This document shows, piece after piece, positions 16,993-25,365 of a stretch of 64,000 nucleotides of DNA. Every line of letters starts with the position of its first letter. Position 1 is the first letter of the stretch. This stretch comes from Thiothrix sp. (GTDB lineage Bacteria; Pseudomonadota; Gammaproteobacteria; Thiotrichales; Thiotrichaceae). A model generated the notes under the pieces. That model did not search any database. It saw only the letters and a program-made list of their open reading frames with translations, and was not told where the DNA came from. A program made the translations under genes and the position numbers. The stretch is from NCBI RefSeq assembly GCF_028714775.1, contig NZ_JAQTLS010000013.1, positions 39,598 to 103,597 of the forward strand. Reading direction: 5' to 3'.

Positions 16993-17640
16993 ATGATTGA
17001 ATTCAAGCAGGTCAGCAAGAAATACCCCACCGGGCAACTTGCGCTCTACAACGTCAACTTGACGCTGGAAGCAGGCGAAATGGTGTTCATCACCGGGCAT
17101 TCCGGCGCGGGCAAAAGCACCTTGCTCAAGCTGGTAGCGATGTTGGAACGCCCCAGCAAAGGTGAAGTGCTGATCGGCGGACGCTCCTTGAGCAAATTGG
17201 GCAAGAGCCAAATCCCCAATTACCGCCGCCGCATCGGTTTCATTTTCCAAGACCCGCACTTGCTGTATGACCGTAGCGTGTTCGATAACATCGCCCTGCC
17301 CTTGCTGATTTCCGGGATGGGGCAAGCGGACATCCGCCGCCGCGTCCACGCCGCCTTGGATAAAGTGGGTATGGTCGACAAAGAAAAGACCTTTCCACTG
17401 ATGCTCTCGGCTGGGGAAAAACAGCGCGTCGGTATTGCCCGTGCGATGGTCAACAAACCCACCATCATTCTGGCGGACGAACCCACCGGCAACCTTGACC
17501 CCGAGCTTTCACAGGACATCATGTTCACCTTCGCCCAATTCAACGAGTTGGGAGCGACTGTCATGATTGCCAGCCACGACCACGCGCTGGTAGACCGGAT
17601 GAAAAAACGCACTATCGTGTTACAGAAGGTGGAATCATGA
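16993..17640 (+). CDS. ftsE: Cell-division ABC ATPase FtsE
   Basis: This 215-residue ABC ATPase has Walker A GHSGAGKST, signature LSAGEKQRVGIARA and Walker [12 protein letters not shown]. With FtsX it controls septal murein hydrolases at the divisome. It begins 12 bp after ftsY and overlaps ftsX by four bases (ATGA), so the three genes form one operon. Confidence 0.96.
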   Translation: MIEFKQVSKKYPTGQLALYNVNLTLEAGEMVFITGHSGAGKSTLLKLVAMLERPSKGEVLIGGRSLSKLGKSQIPNYRRRIGFIFQDPHLLYDRSVFDNIALPLLISGMGQADIRRRVHAALDKVGMVDKEKTFPLMLSAGEKQRVGIARAMVNKPTIILADEPTGNLDPELSQDIMFTFAQFNELGATVMIASHDHALVDRMKKRTIVLQKVES

Positions 17641-18623
17641 GCACTCCTACCCCCACTAAAGTTTCCCCCAAACGTAACCGCTCATCCGGCGCAAACCCAC
17701 TGGGCGCATGGTTTAACCAGCAAACCAATGCCGTCAAATTCAGCATGGAACGGTTATGGTTTAACCCGCTATCCACGTGGATCACACTGGCAGCGATTGC
17801 GATTGCGCTTTCCTTGCCCACCAGCCTGCATTTGTTGCTGAAAAACTTGCAAACGCTGACTGCCGATAAGCGCGAAGTTCCCACCATCAGCTTGTTCCTG
17901 AAACAAAATGTCGCGGAACAACATGCCAAAGATTTGGCAGAGCTGGTCTCTGGCTTGCCGGAAGTGGAGAACGTGAATGTTGTCACCAAGGATGAAGCCT
18001 TAGCCAAATTCAGCAAGATCACGGGCTTTGCCAAAACACTGGAAACCCTGACGGATAATCCCTTACCGAATGTCTTGGTCATCACCCCGCGCCTGAACTT
18101 GCTGGGTGACATGAATCTAGATGCGGAGGGTTTTTCCGCCAAACTCAAGAAATACCCCGAAGTCGATGACGTGCAGATTGATGTGGAATGGATACAGCGC
18201 CTCCGCGCCATCCTCAGCATTGCCGAACGCATCGTGGTGGTAGTGGGGGTCTTGCTGGGCCTCACGGTATTGCTAGTTGTTGGCAACACCATCCGCCTCG
18301 ACATTGAAAACCGTAAGGATGAAATCCGCGTCACGCGCCTGATCGGGGCAACCAATTCCTACATCCGCCGCCCGTTTATCTACGGTGGCATCTGGTTTGG
18401 GTTGTTTGGCGGCATCCTCAGCCTAGTAATTGTCCACTTGGCCTTGCTGTTTCTGGTCAAGCCTGTAGGCGAACTCGCTGACCTTTACGGCAGCACATTC
18501 ACCCTCAGCGGTGTAGATGTGCTGATGACGCTGGAAATCTTAGCCGCCAGCAGCCTGCTAGGGATTATTGGCGCGTGGCTAGCGGTAGGACGCTATCTGT
18601 GGCAGGACGAACAGGCTGCGTAG
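17637..18623 (+). CDS. ftsX: Cell-division permease FtsX
   Basis: This 328-residue protein has four predicted helices (about 48-68, 200-222, 255-280 and 300-320) and a periplasmic loop between the first two (about residues 75-195), which in E. coli FtsX contacts amidase activators. The last 59 bp run antisense to the end of yejF. The long basic cytoplasmic N-terminus (about 45 residues) is usual for proteobacterial FtsX. Confidence 0.95.
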   Translation: MSTPTPTKVSPKRNRSSGANPLGAWFNQQTNAVKFSMERLWFNPLSTWITLAAIAIALSLPTSLHLLLKNLQTLTADKREVPTISLFLKQNVAEQHAKDLAELVSGLPEVENVNVVTKDEALAKFSKITGFAKTLETLTDNPLPNVLVITPRLNLLGDMNLDAEGFSAKLKKYPEVDDVQIDVEWIQRLRAILSIAERIVVVVGVLLGLTVLLVVGNTIRLDIENRKDEIRVTRLIGATNSYIRRPFIYGGIWFGLFGGILSLVIVHLALLFLVKPVGELADLYGSTFTLSGVDVLMTLEILAASSLLGIIGAWLAVGRYLWQDEQAA

Positions 18624-20319
18624 CCATTCGCAGCCGTGGCACGGCTGACAGCAGTTTTTGCGTGTAAGCATCTTGCGGGTCGCCGCACACTTGCGCGGTT
18701 GCCCCACGTTCCACGATTTTGCCCTTGTACATCACCACCGTCTGGTCGCTCAGGTATTCCACTACCCCAATATTGTGGGTAATGAACAGCAACGTCAGGT
18801 TACGGTCAGCGCGGATTTGCAGCAGCAGTTGCAGGATTTCAGCCTGCACCGACACATCCAAAGCACTGGTAATTTCATCGCAAACGATAAATTCAGGGTT
18901 CAACACCAATGCCCGCGCCAAACCGATGCGCTGGCGTTGCCCACCGGAAAATTCATGCGGGTAACGCCACAAAAACTCGCGTTTGAGCTGCACGCTTTCC
19001 AGAATCTGCGCGGCACGTTCAATGCGGTCTTCACGGTCAACGCCGATGCCATGCACTTTCATCGGCTCAGTCAAGGTGGTTTCAACCAACAAACGCGGGT
19101 TCAAGGAAGATTGCGGGTCTTGGAAAGCAATCTGCATTTTCGGGCGCAACGGGCGTAATTCCCCCGCCGACAGCCCCGTCAGTTCCTGCCCGTGCAACTG
19201 GATGCTGCCAGACGTTGGCTTTTCCAACTGCAATACTGCCCGCCCCAAGGTAGTTTTGCCGCAGCCGGATTCCCCCACCAATGCCATAATCTGACCTTGC
19301 GGAATATCCAACGACACGCCATCGACTGCCCGCACATAATCAACCGTGTGGCGGAATACCCCTTTCTTGATCGGAAACCAAACATTGAGGTCACGGATTT
19401 GGAGTAAAGCCCCCCTCACCCCCTGCCCCTCTCCCTCAAGGGGAGAGGGGAGCAAGATAGCTTCTGCACCATTCTTAGCCCCTCTCCCCTTGAGGGAGAG
19501 GGGTTGGGGTGAGGGGTTTCTCTTCAGATTCTCCGGCACTGCCGCCAACAACTGCTGCGTATACGGATGCTGCGGACTGCGCAACACCTGTGCGGTACTG
19601 CCCACTTCCACCAGCTTGCCCTGCTGCATCACCCCGACCTGTTGCGCCATTTGCGCCACCACCCCGAAATCGTGGGTAATGAACAGCGTGCTCATGCCAG
19701 TATCATCTTGCAGTTTGCGTAACAAGCGCAGGATTTCCGCCTGCACCGTCACATCCAGCGCGGTGGTCGGTTCGTCGGCAATCAGCAATTCCGGCTCGCA
19801 CGCCAGTGCCATTGCAATCATCACCCGCTGGCGTTGCCCGCCGGAAAGCTGGTGTGGGTAATCGCGGAAACGTTCCCGCGCTTTGGGGATTTGCACTTGT
19901 TCCAGCGCCAGCATCACCCGTTCTTCGGCTTCCGCATCACCCATGTCGGGATGGTGCAGTTGCAGCGCCTCCATGATCTGTTCCCCGACCGTAAACACCG
20001 GGTTCAGCGAAGTCATGGGTTCTTGGAAAATCATCGCAATTTGCGCACCGCGAATACTGCGCAAGGCGTCTTCCTTCACCTGCAATAAATCCTGCCCACG
20101 AAACAAAATTTCGCCAGCCGGATGCGTGGCTATGCCCTGCGGCAATAAGCGGATCACCGACAGCGCCGTGATCGACTTGCCACTGCCCGATTCGCCGACC
20201 AAGCAAAAGGTTTCGCCTTTGGGAATGCTGAAACTCACGTCATCGACGGCTTTTACCACCCGCCCGCCGCTGTTCAGGTAGGTATGCAGGTTCCTGACTT
20301 CCAGTAAGGTTTGGCTCAT
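18565..20319 (-). CDS. yejF: YejF-type peptide ABC transporter ATPase (two nucleotide-binding domains)
   Basis: This 584-residue protein has two ABC ATPase halves: GESGSGKS and [12 protein letters not shown] in the first, GESGCGKT and [12 protein letters not shown] in the second. It drives import of oligopeptides (microcin-C-type in E. coli) through YejB/YejE. The linker between the halves (about residues 265-310) is encoded by a repeat element and is rich in Pro, Gly and Glu. It overlaps yejE by four bases and convergently overlaps ftsX by 59 bp. Confidence 0.93.
   Translation of the reverse strand: MSQTLLEVRNLHTYLNSGGRVVKAVDDVSFSIPKGETFCLVGESGSGKSITALSVIRLLPQGIATHPAGEILFRGQDLLQVKEDALRSIRGAQIAMIFQEPMTSLNPVFTVGEQIMEALQLHHPDMGDAEAEERVMLALEQVQIPKARERFRDYPHQLSGGQRQRVMIAMALACEPELLIADEPTTALDVTVQAEILRLLRKLQDDTGMSTLFITHDFGVVAQMAQQVGVMQQGKLVEVGSTAQVLRSPQHPYTQQLLAAVPENLKRNPSPQPLSLKGRGAKNGAEAILLPSPLEGEGQGVRGALLQIRDLNVWFPIKKGVFRHTVDYVRAVDGVSLDIPQGQIMALVGESGCGKTTLGRAVLQLEKPTSGSIQLHGQELTGLSAGELRPLRPKMQIAFQDPQSSLNPRLLVETTLTEPMKVHGIGVDREDRIERAAQILESVQLKREFLWRYPHEFSGGQRQRIGLARALVLNPEFIVCDEITSALDVSVQAEILQLLLQIRADRNLTLLFITHNIGVVEYLSDQTVVMYKGKIVERGATAQVCGDPQDAYTQKLLSAVPRLRMATQPVRPATDSVLPLATRQ
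19411..19516. repeat. Inverted-repeat element translated within yejF
   Basis: The two outer arms are near-complementary (CCCCTCACCCC at the left, GGGGTGAGGGG at the right), and each arm also folds on itself (CCCCTCTCCC with GGGGAGAGGGG). The element stays in frame and adds about 35 residues between the two ATPase domains. A half copy ends ubiV at 37272-37310. It resembles dispersed palindromic repeats in other gammaproteobacteria that translate to [11 protein letters not shown] peptides. Confidence 0.75.
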
Positions 20320-21500
20320 GCTTTCACCCCCGCATTGCGTGACAGTTGCGGGTCAATCGCATCGCGGAACGCCTCCCCGATGAGGTTGTAGGCAAACACC
20401 GTAAAGAAAATCGCCCCACCGGGAAACGCCGCCATCCACCAGTTGAACATCGACGATTTCACCGCCTGATCCAACATTTGCCCCCACGACGGCTCACCAA
20501 CCAGACCTAGCCCAAGGAAACTGAGTGTGGCTTCTGCCAAAATTGCTGACGCCACCCCGAAACTGACCCCCACCAACAGCGGCGCAACCCCATTCGGCAA
20601 CATGTGGCGGAACAGGATCGACGATAGCGGCAAACCGCTGGCAATCGCCGCCTGCACGTATTCTTGCCTGCGCAACTTAAGGAATTCCGCACGGATGTAG
20701 CGTGCATAGCCCGACCAACTGGTCACACCGATAATCACCATCATCATGTACAGACTGCGCCCGAAAAACGCCACGAACGTCAGCAGCAGGAACAAGGTCG
20801 GGATCGACTCGAAAATTTCCACCAGCCGCATCCCCAACATATCCACCACGCCGGACAAATAGCCCATCAGCCCGCCCAAAATCACCCCAATGACCAGCGC
20901 AATCCCGGTGGCAATCAGGCCAATGCTCAAGGCAATCCGCGATGCATGGATCATGCGGCTGAACACATCTGCGCCATTTTCCTCTGTACCCATCAGGTGG
21001 AAACGCCCATCCGTTGCCGCCAAAGGCTGTTCCAAACCGTGTTCCTGATAATCACGCAGGTAATCCTGCGGCGCATACGGGACTGGCGGCATAATGCGCC
21101 AATCCACATCCGCGTAAGCCGGGGTGCGGAATTCATCGTAAATCATCACCGCTGGCGCTTTCACCCACAGGTTTGCCAGCAGCGCCGCAATGAGCGTTCC
21201 CAGCACAAACAGCAACACCCGCTTACCCGCACTCAAGGAAACTAAGGCCAACACGACTGCCAGCGCAAACATTGCCAGCACCACCACATCTTCTATGTTC
21301 AGGTAGTGCAAAACAGGTGCGGAAATTTCGCCACCTTTGCTCATTAGCAGCGGCATGGAATTCGCCAGAAACGGCGCGAACACCCCCATCAATACCAGCA
21401 AGGCAACCCACGCAAAGCCGAGTTTTACCCCCACGCCCTGCCATGTCTTGCGCCAGATGCGGCGGGAAAAGGTTTCGTGGCTGATAACAGCTTCAGTCAT
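20316..21500 (-). CDS. yejE: YejE-type peptide ABC transporter permease
   Basis: This 394-residue permease is of the DppC/OppC type, with the EAA loop near GLPLSSILFRHMLPNGVAP. It carries an extra N-terminal membrane region compared with plain DppC (helices at about 28-48, 70-90 and 92-110), as is usual for YejE. It overlaps yejB by eight bases and yejF by four, so the importer is a tight operon. Confidence 0.93.
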   Translation of the reverse strand: MTEAVISHETFSRRIWRKTWQGVGVKLGFAWVALLVLMGVFAPFLANSMPLLMSKGGEISAPVLHYLNIEDVVVLAMFALAVVLALVSLSAGKRVLLFVLGTLIAALLANLWVKAPAVMIYDEFRTPAYADVDWRIMPPVPYAPQDYLRDYQEHGLEQPLAATDGRFHLMGTEENGADVFSRMIHASRIALSIGLIATGIALVIGVILGGLMGYLSGVVDMLGMRLVEIFESIPTLFLLLTFVAFFGRSLYMMMVIIGVTSWSGYARYIRAEFLKLRRQEYVQAAIASGLPLSSILFRHMLPNGVAPLLVGVSFGVASAILAEATLSFLGLGLVGEPSWGQMLDQAVKSSMFNWWMAAFPGGAIFFTVFAYNLIGEAFRDAIDPQLSRNAGVKA

Positions 21501-22569
21501 ACGTCACCCTCGGATCAGCCAGCGTGTAACAAAAATCCGCGATCAAATAGCCCACCAAAGTCAGGAAGCCGCTGATCCACGTCACCGACAGCACCAGTTC
21601 GCGGTCACGGCCCTTCACCGCTTCCACCATCAATTGTCCCATGCCATTGATACTGAAAATGTTCTCGACGATCACCGAGCCTGCCAACAAACTGGGCAGC
21701 AACCCGGCGGAGGTGGTAATCAGCGGTAATAAGCCATTGCGGAACACATGCCGCCACAACACATCAGTTTCTGCCAAACCCTTGGCGCGGGCAGTGCGGG
21801 CGTAATCAGCATTAAGGTTTTCCAACACCGAAGCGCGGGTCAGTTTCGCCAACATCGCCGACCCACCGTAAGACAGGCAAAGCACCGGCAACACCAAATG
21901 CCAAAAACGGTCGAGCAAGAAACCCGGCACAAACACGCCCGCGATGGTATGCGGCAAAAACGGCATGTCCTGCGCTTCACGGCTGGAAATACCGGCAGTC
22001 GGGAACCACTGAAAATGCTGCACATTGGCGAAAAAGCCCAGCAGCAAGACCCCCGCCAACATGGTCGGCACTGACCACAACGCCAGCATCGACACATTGG
22101 AAGCCACGTCGAAACGCCCGCCCCGGTTCGTGCCCGCTTTCATCCCCGTCCAAATGGCAATCACGTAAATGAATGGCAAAGTCACAAGGTTCAGCAATAA
22201 GGTGATTGGGATGCGCTCGGCAAGGATGTCAGACACAGGCCGCCCGTACATAAAGCTCGTGCCTAAATCCATGCCTTTGGTGAAAGAAAACTGCGTGTAC
22301 TTACCTGCCTCGTCCTGCTCAAAACCCACGGGCGATACATTATTTAACCAACGCAAATACTGGAGCGGCGCAGGTTGGTCGAGGCCGTAACGCTTATTGT
22401 AATACGCCATCAACGCCTGCTTTTCCTGCGGCTTCATGTTCAGCCCTCCCACCAGCGTTTGGGAACTGATGCCACCGGGCGACATGACCATGACGGAAAA
22501 CACCACGATGGTAATCCCCAACAAGGTGGGGATCATCAGCAATAAACGGCGCAGCAGGTAAGTCAGCAT
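21493..22569 (-). CDS. yejB: YejB-type peptide ABC transporter permease
   Basis: This 358-residue DppB/OppB-like permease has about six helices and the EAA motif in RAKGLAETDVLWRHVFRNG. It pairs with YejE to form the pore for peptides delivered by the solute-binding protein encoded 15 bp upstream. Confidence 0.94.
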   Translation of the reverse strand: MLTYLLRRLLLMIPTLLGITIVVFSVMVMSPGGISSQTLVGGLNMKPQEKQALMAYYNKRYGLDQPAPLQYLRWLNNVSPVGFEQDEAGKYTQFSFTKGMDLGTSFMYGRPVSDILAERIPITLLLNLVTLPFIYVIAIWTGMKAGTNRGGRFDVASNVSMLALWSVPTMLAGVLLLGFFANVQHFQWFPTAGISSREAQDMPFLPHTIAGVFVPGFLLDRFWHLVLPVLCLSYGGSAMLAKLTRASVLENLNADYARTARAKGLAETDVLWRHVFRNGLLPLITTSAGLLPSLLAGSVIVENIFSINGMGQLMVEAVKGRDRELVLSVTWISGFLTLVGYLIADFCYTLADPRVTYD

Positions 22570-22584
22570 GAACGTCCCTCCCGC

Positions 22585-24450
22585 TTATTGCGTGTATTTT
22601 TGCATCGCGGCAGGCACATACGTTTCCACAGGCGTTGAACCGAAGTTCAGGCCCAACTTGGTCATTTGCAGGTTATGGACGCGCTTGTCGATGAACGCCA
22701 AGGTCTTGCGGCGCATCAGGAAGGTGTACGGCTGGTCGTCCACCATCGTGCGTTCGGCCTGCTGCCAGATCGGCATCCGCGTAGCATCATCCACCGTGGC
22801 ACGCGCCTTGTCGATCAGCTTATCCAATTCCGGGTTCTTGTAGCTGATGAAGTTATCGCCATTGGCTTTAGCCTGCGAACTGTGGAACATCTGGTAAATG
22901 TCAGTTTCAATCCCGCTCGTCCAACCCATTGTGATGGCGTCGAAATCCTTTTTATCCAGATTTTCCAGCATCACCGGCCACTCTTGCGGGAACGGCTCCA
23001 TCTTCACCCCGGCCTTGGCATACAAGTCTTTCAGCAACAGCACCATGCGCTTGGTATCTTCATTACTTTCGAGGTAAGTCAGCTTGAATTCAAACGGCTT
23101 GCCATCCTTGTCTTCCATCACCCCGTCGCCATTACGGTCTTCGTAACCGGCTTCTTTCAGCAGCGTCTGCGCTTTTTCCAGATTGGCGGCATAAGGCTGC
23201 AAAGCGGTATCGTGTTGCTTGCTGGTATTGCTGAAAGGGCTGATTGCCGGTTCCGCGTAATTCAGGAACACATCCTTGATAATCCGTTGCACATCCGTCA
23301 AATAGCTCATCGCTTGGCGCACACGTTTGTCGGCGAAACGGGTCGGCTTGCCGTTGCGCTGCTGGTTCCAACCAATGTAGCTGTAACCCGCCACGGGTGG
23401 CATGTACTCGAAATTCTGGCTCTTGCCCATGATCTGCTGGTCTTTTTTCAGGTCAGCGTATTCATTCGGGCGCGAGTCGTAGGAATCAATTTCGCCATTG
23501 CGGTAAGTCGTCAAGCGGGCGCTGTCGTTCTGGATAATTTTCCACAAGATGCGGTTATAAGAGGGTTGCACGTCGCCCCAGTAACGCTCGTTACGCACCA
23601 GTTCCACGTTACCCTTATCCGGCGTCCAAGTTTTCGGGTCAGACAGACGGTAAGGCCCGCTGCCCAATAGCAACCCCTTCGACTCATTGAATTTTTGCGG
23701 CGTTTTTAAGTAAGGCTCATAAAAATGCTTGGGGAAAATCGACATCCCTCCCGCCAAAGACAGCGCCTCGAAATACGGCTCTTTGAACACGAACACCACT
23801 TCGTATTTGCCTTTGGCTGTCACCGATTTGAGCTTTTCGTAATATGCCCGTTCCCTCGGCGCTTGGATCGCATCGGTCATGATGAAATTGAAGGTAAACA
23901 CCACATCATCAGCCGTCAGCGGCGCACCGTCCGAGAACGTCACGTCATCCCGCATCTGGAAACTGATGGTCAAGCCATCGGGGCTAATCTGCCAGTTTTT
24001 GGCAATCAAACCTTCCCATTCCAAGGTATCGGGGTTGCGCGAAATCAGGCTTTCCAGCACATAGCTTTGCACGCTGGAAGCGTAGGCATCGGAGGAAACC
24101 AACGGGGTAATGGTCTTCAGGTTCATCCCAAAAGAATCCACGTTCCAGTCGCCTTGCGCATAACCTTCTTGTTGGGTCATGGCTTGGGCGCGGCGGAATG
24201 CAACAGAAACCCCCGCATCACCTGCCGTAGCCGTAGCACTTGCCCCCGCCGTTTGGGGACGCACCGCCCCGGAAGTCACGGCAGCTTTCAACTCGCGCAT
24301 GGCCTTACCCTGCTCCGACATCGCGGTTTGCATCTCGGACAGGCGCAACCATTGCCGGTCAATCTGGTACATAACCAGCAACAGCAGCAGGATCAATACT
24401 GTGATGAGGGAATAGAGAACCCAGTCTCTAGCGGTCAGTCGTTTTTGCAT
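22585..24450 (-). CDS. yejA: Peptide ABC transporter solute-binding protein, membrane-anchored
   Basis: This protein of about 621 residues is an SBP_bac_5 periplasmic binding protein with motifs such as FSDGAPLTADDVVFTF and VRQAMSYLTD. Instead of a cleavable signal it starts with a single uncleaved-looking helix (about residues 10-29 after MQKRLTARDW) and a short coiled segment, so it is probably tethered to the inner membrane next to YejB/YejE. The ATG at 24450 starts the Lys/Arg-led membrane segment; an upstream ATG at 24486 would add 12 unlikely residues. It is divergent from fabI across 59 bp. Confidence 0.88.
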   Translation of the reverse strand: MQKRLTARDWVLYSLITVLILLLLLVMYQIDRQWLRLSEMQTAMSEQGKAMRELKAAVTSGAVRPQTAGASATATAGDAGVSVAFRRAQAMTQQEGYAQGDWNVDSFGMNLKTITPLVSSDAYASSVQSYVLESLISRNPDTLEWEGLIAKNWQISPDGLTISFQMRDDVTFSDGAPLTADDVVFTFNFIMTDAIQAPRERAYYEKLKSVTAKGKYEVVFVFKEPYFEALSLAGGMSIFPKHFYEPYLKTPQKFNESKGLLLGSGPYRLSDPKTWTPDKGNVELVRNERYWGDVQPSYNRILWKIIQNDSARLTTYRNGEIDSYDSRPNEYADLKKDQQIMGKSQNFEYMPPVAGYSYIGWNQQRNGKPTRFADKRVRQAMSYLTDVQRIIKDVFLNYAEPAISPFSNTSKQHDTALQPYAANLEKAQTLLKEAGYEDRNGDGVMEDKDGKPFEFKLTYLESNEDTKRMVLLLKDLYAKAGVKMEPFPQEWPVMLENLDKKDFDAITMGWTSGIETDIYQMFHSSQAKANGDNFISYKNPELDKLIDKARATVDDATRMPIWQQAERTMVDDQPYTFLMRRKTLAFIDKRVHNLQMTKLGLNFGSTPVETYVPAAMQKYTQ

Positions 24451-24509
24451 ATTGTTCGTGTATACTGATGAATTTGGTAAAAGCATAACACCAACATCAA
24501 GGAGTTCAC

Positions 24510-25301
24510 ATGGGTTTTCTCGCTGGCAAACGCGCTCTGATCACAGGTATCGCAAGTGACCGTTCCATCGCTTATGGCATTGCCCAAGCCATGCACCGCG
24601 AAGGCGCGGAATTGGCGTTCACCTACCAAAATGACAAACTCAAAGGCCGGGTGGAAAAGTTCGCGGCTGAATTCGGCTCCAGCATCGTCATCCACTGCGA
24701 AGTGGCGGAAGATACCAGCATTGAAGCCGCTTTCAAGCAACTCGGCGAACACTGGGATGGCTTGGACATCGTGGTGCATTCCATCGCCTTTGCCCCCAAA
24801 GAACAGCTTTCTGGCAGCATCGTGGACAACACCACCCGCGAAGGCTCAATGATTGCGCACGACATCAGCGCCTACAGCTTCCTCGCGCTGGCACGTTACG
24901 CCAAACCGCTGATGGCAGGGCGCAAGGGTTCATTGCTGGCACTGAGCTATTTGGGCGCGGTCGCGGCAATCCCTAACTACAACGTGATGGGCATGGCAAA
25001 AGCCAGTTTGGAAGCCGCCGTGCGTTTCATGGCAGCCGATCTTGGCCCGCAAGGCATCCGCGTGAATGCGGTTTCCGCAGGCCCGATCCGCACCTTGGCA
25101 GCAGCAGGCATCGCCGGTTTCCGCAAAATGCTCGACCATTTCGAGAAATACGCACCGATGCGCCGCAACGTGACCATTGAAGAAGTGGGCAACGCTGCTG
25201 CATTCCTGTGCTCTGACCTCGCCTCCGGCATCACCGGGGAAATCACTTATGTGGATGGCGGCTGGAATATTCTTGGCATGTCAGGTTTGACGGAAGAATA
25301 A
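24510..25301 (+). CDS. fabI: Enoyl-[acyl-carrier-protein] reductase (NADH)
   Basis: This 263-residue short-chain dehydrogenase carries out the last step of each fatty-acid elongation cycle. The cofactor site is [15 protein letters not shown]. The catalytic residues lie in [20 protein letters not shown], with two Tyr and Lys spaced as in E. coli FabI (Tyr-x6-Lys). AAGGAG precedes the ATG. It is probably the target of triclosan-like inhibitors, as in other FabI-bearing bacteria. Confidence 0.95.
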   Translation: MGFLAGKRALITGIASDRSIAYGIAQAMHREGAELAFTYQNDKLKGRVEKFAAEFGSSIVIHCEVAEDTSIEAAFKQLGEHWDGLDIVVHSIAFAPKEQLSGSIVDNTTREGSMIAHDISAYSFLALARYAKPLMAGRKGSLLALSYLGAVAAIPNYNVMGMAKASLEAAVRFMAADLGPQGIRVNAVSAGPIRTLAAAGIAGFRKMLDHFEKYAPMRRNVTIEEVGNAAAFLCSDLASGITGEITYVDGGWNILGMSGLTEE

Positions 25302-25314
25302 AAGCATTTATCTT

Positions 25315-25349
25315 AGGAGGGAACTGGGGCATAATGCCCGGTTTCCTCC
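25315..25349 (+). promoter_or_regulatory. Leader hairpin before deaD that buries an AGGAGG
   Basis: Bases 25316-25328 pair with 25337-25349 in 13 consecutive pairs, two of them G-T wobbles (GGAGGGAACTGGG with CCCGGTTTCCTCC). The stem encloses the only strong Shine-Dalgarno here, AGGAGG at 25315-25320. No T run follows, so it is a poor terminator for fabI. A 15-codon frame (MPGFLHILCAQCPQK, 25334-25381) starts in the loop and ends just inside deaD. A structure-controlled leader fits what is known of cold-induced helicases; this is inference. Confidence 0.5.
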
Positions 25350-25365
25350 ATATCTTGTGCGCCCA

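Noticed and set aside
19411..19516. Possible CRISPR-like repeat in yejF
   Set aside because: There are only two inverted arms, no direct-repeat/spacer periodicity and no cas gene nearby. No CRISPR array was seen anywhere in the window.
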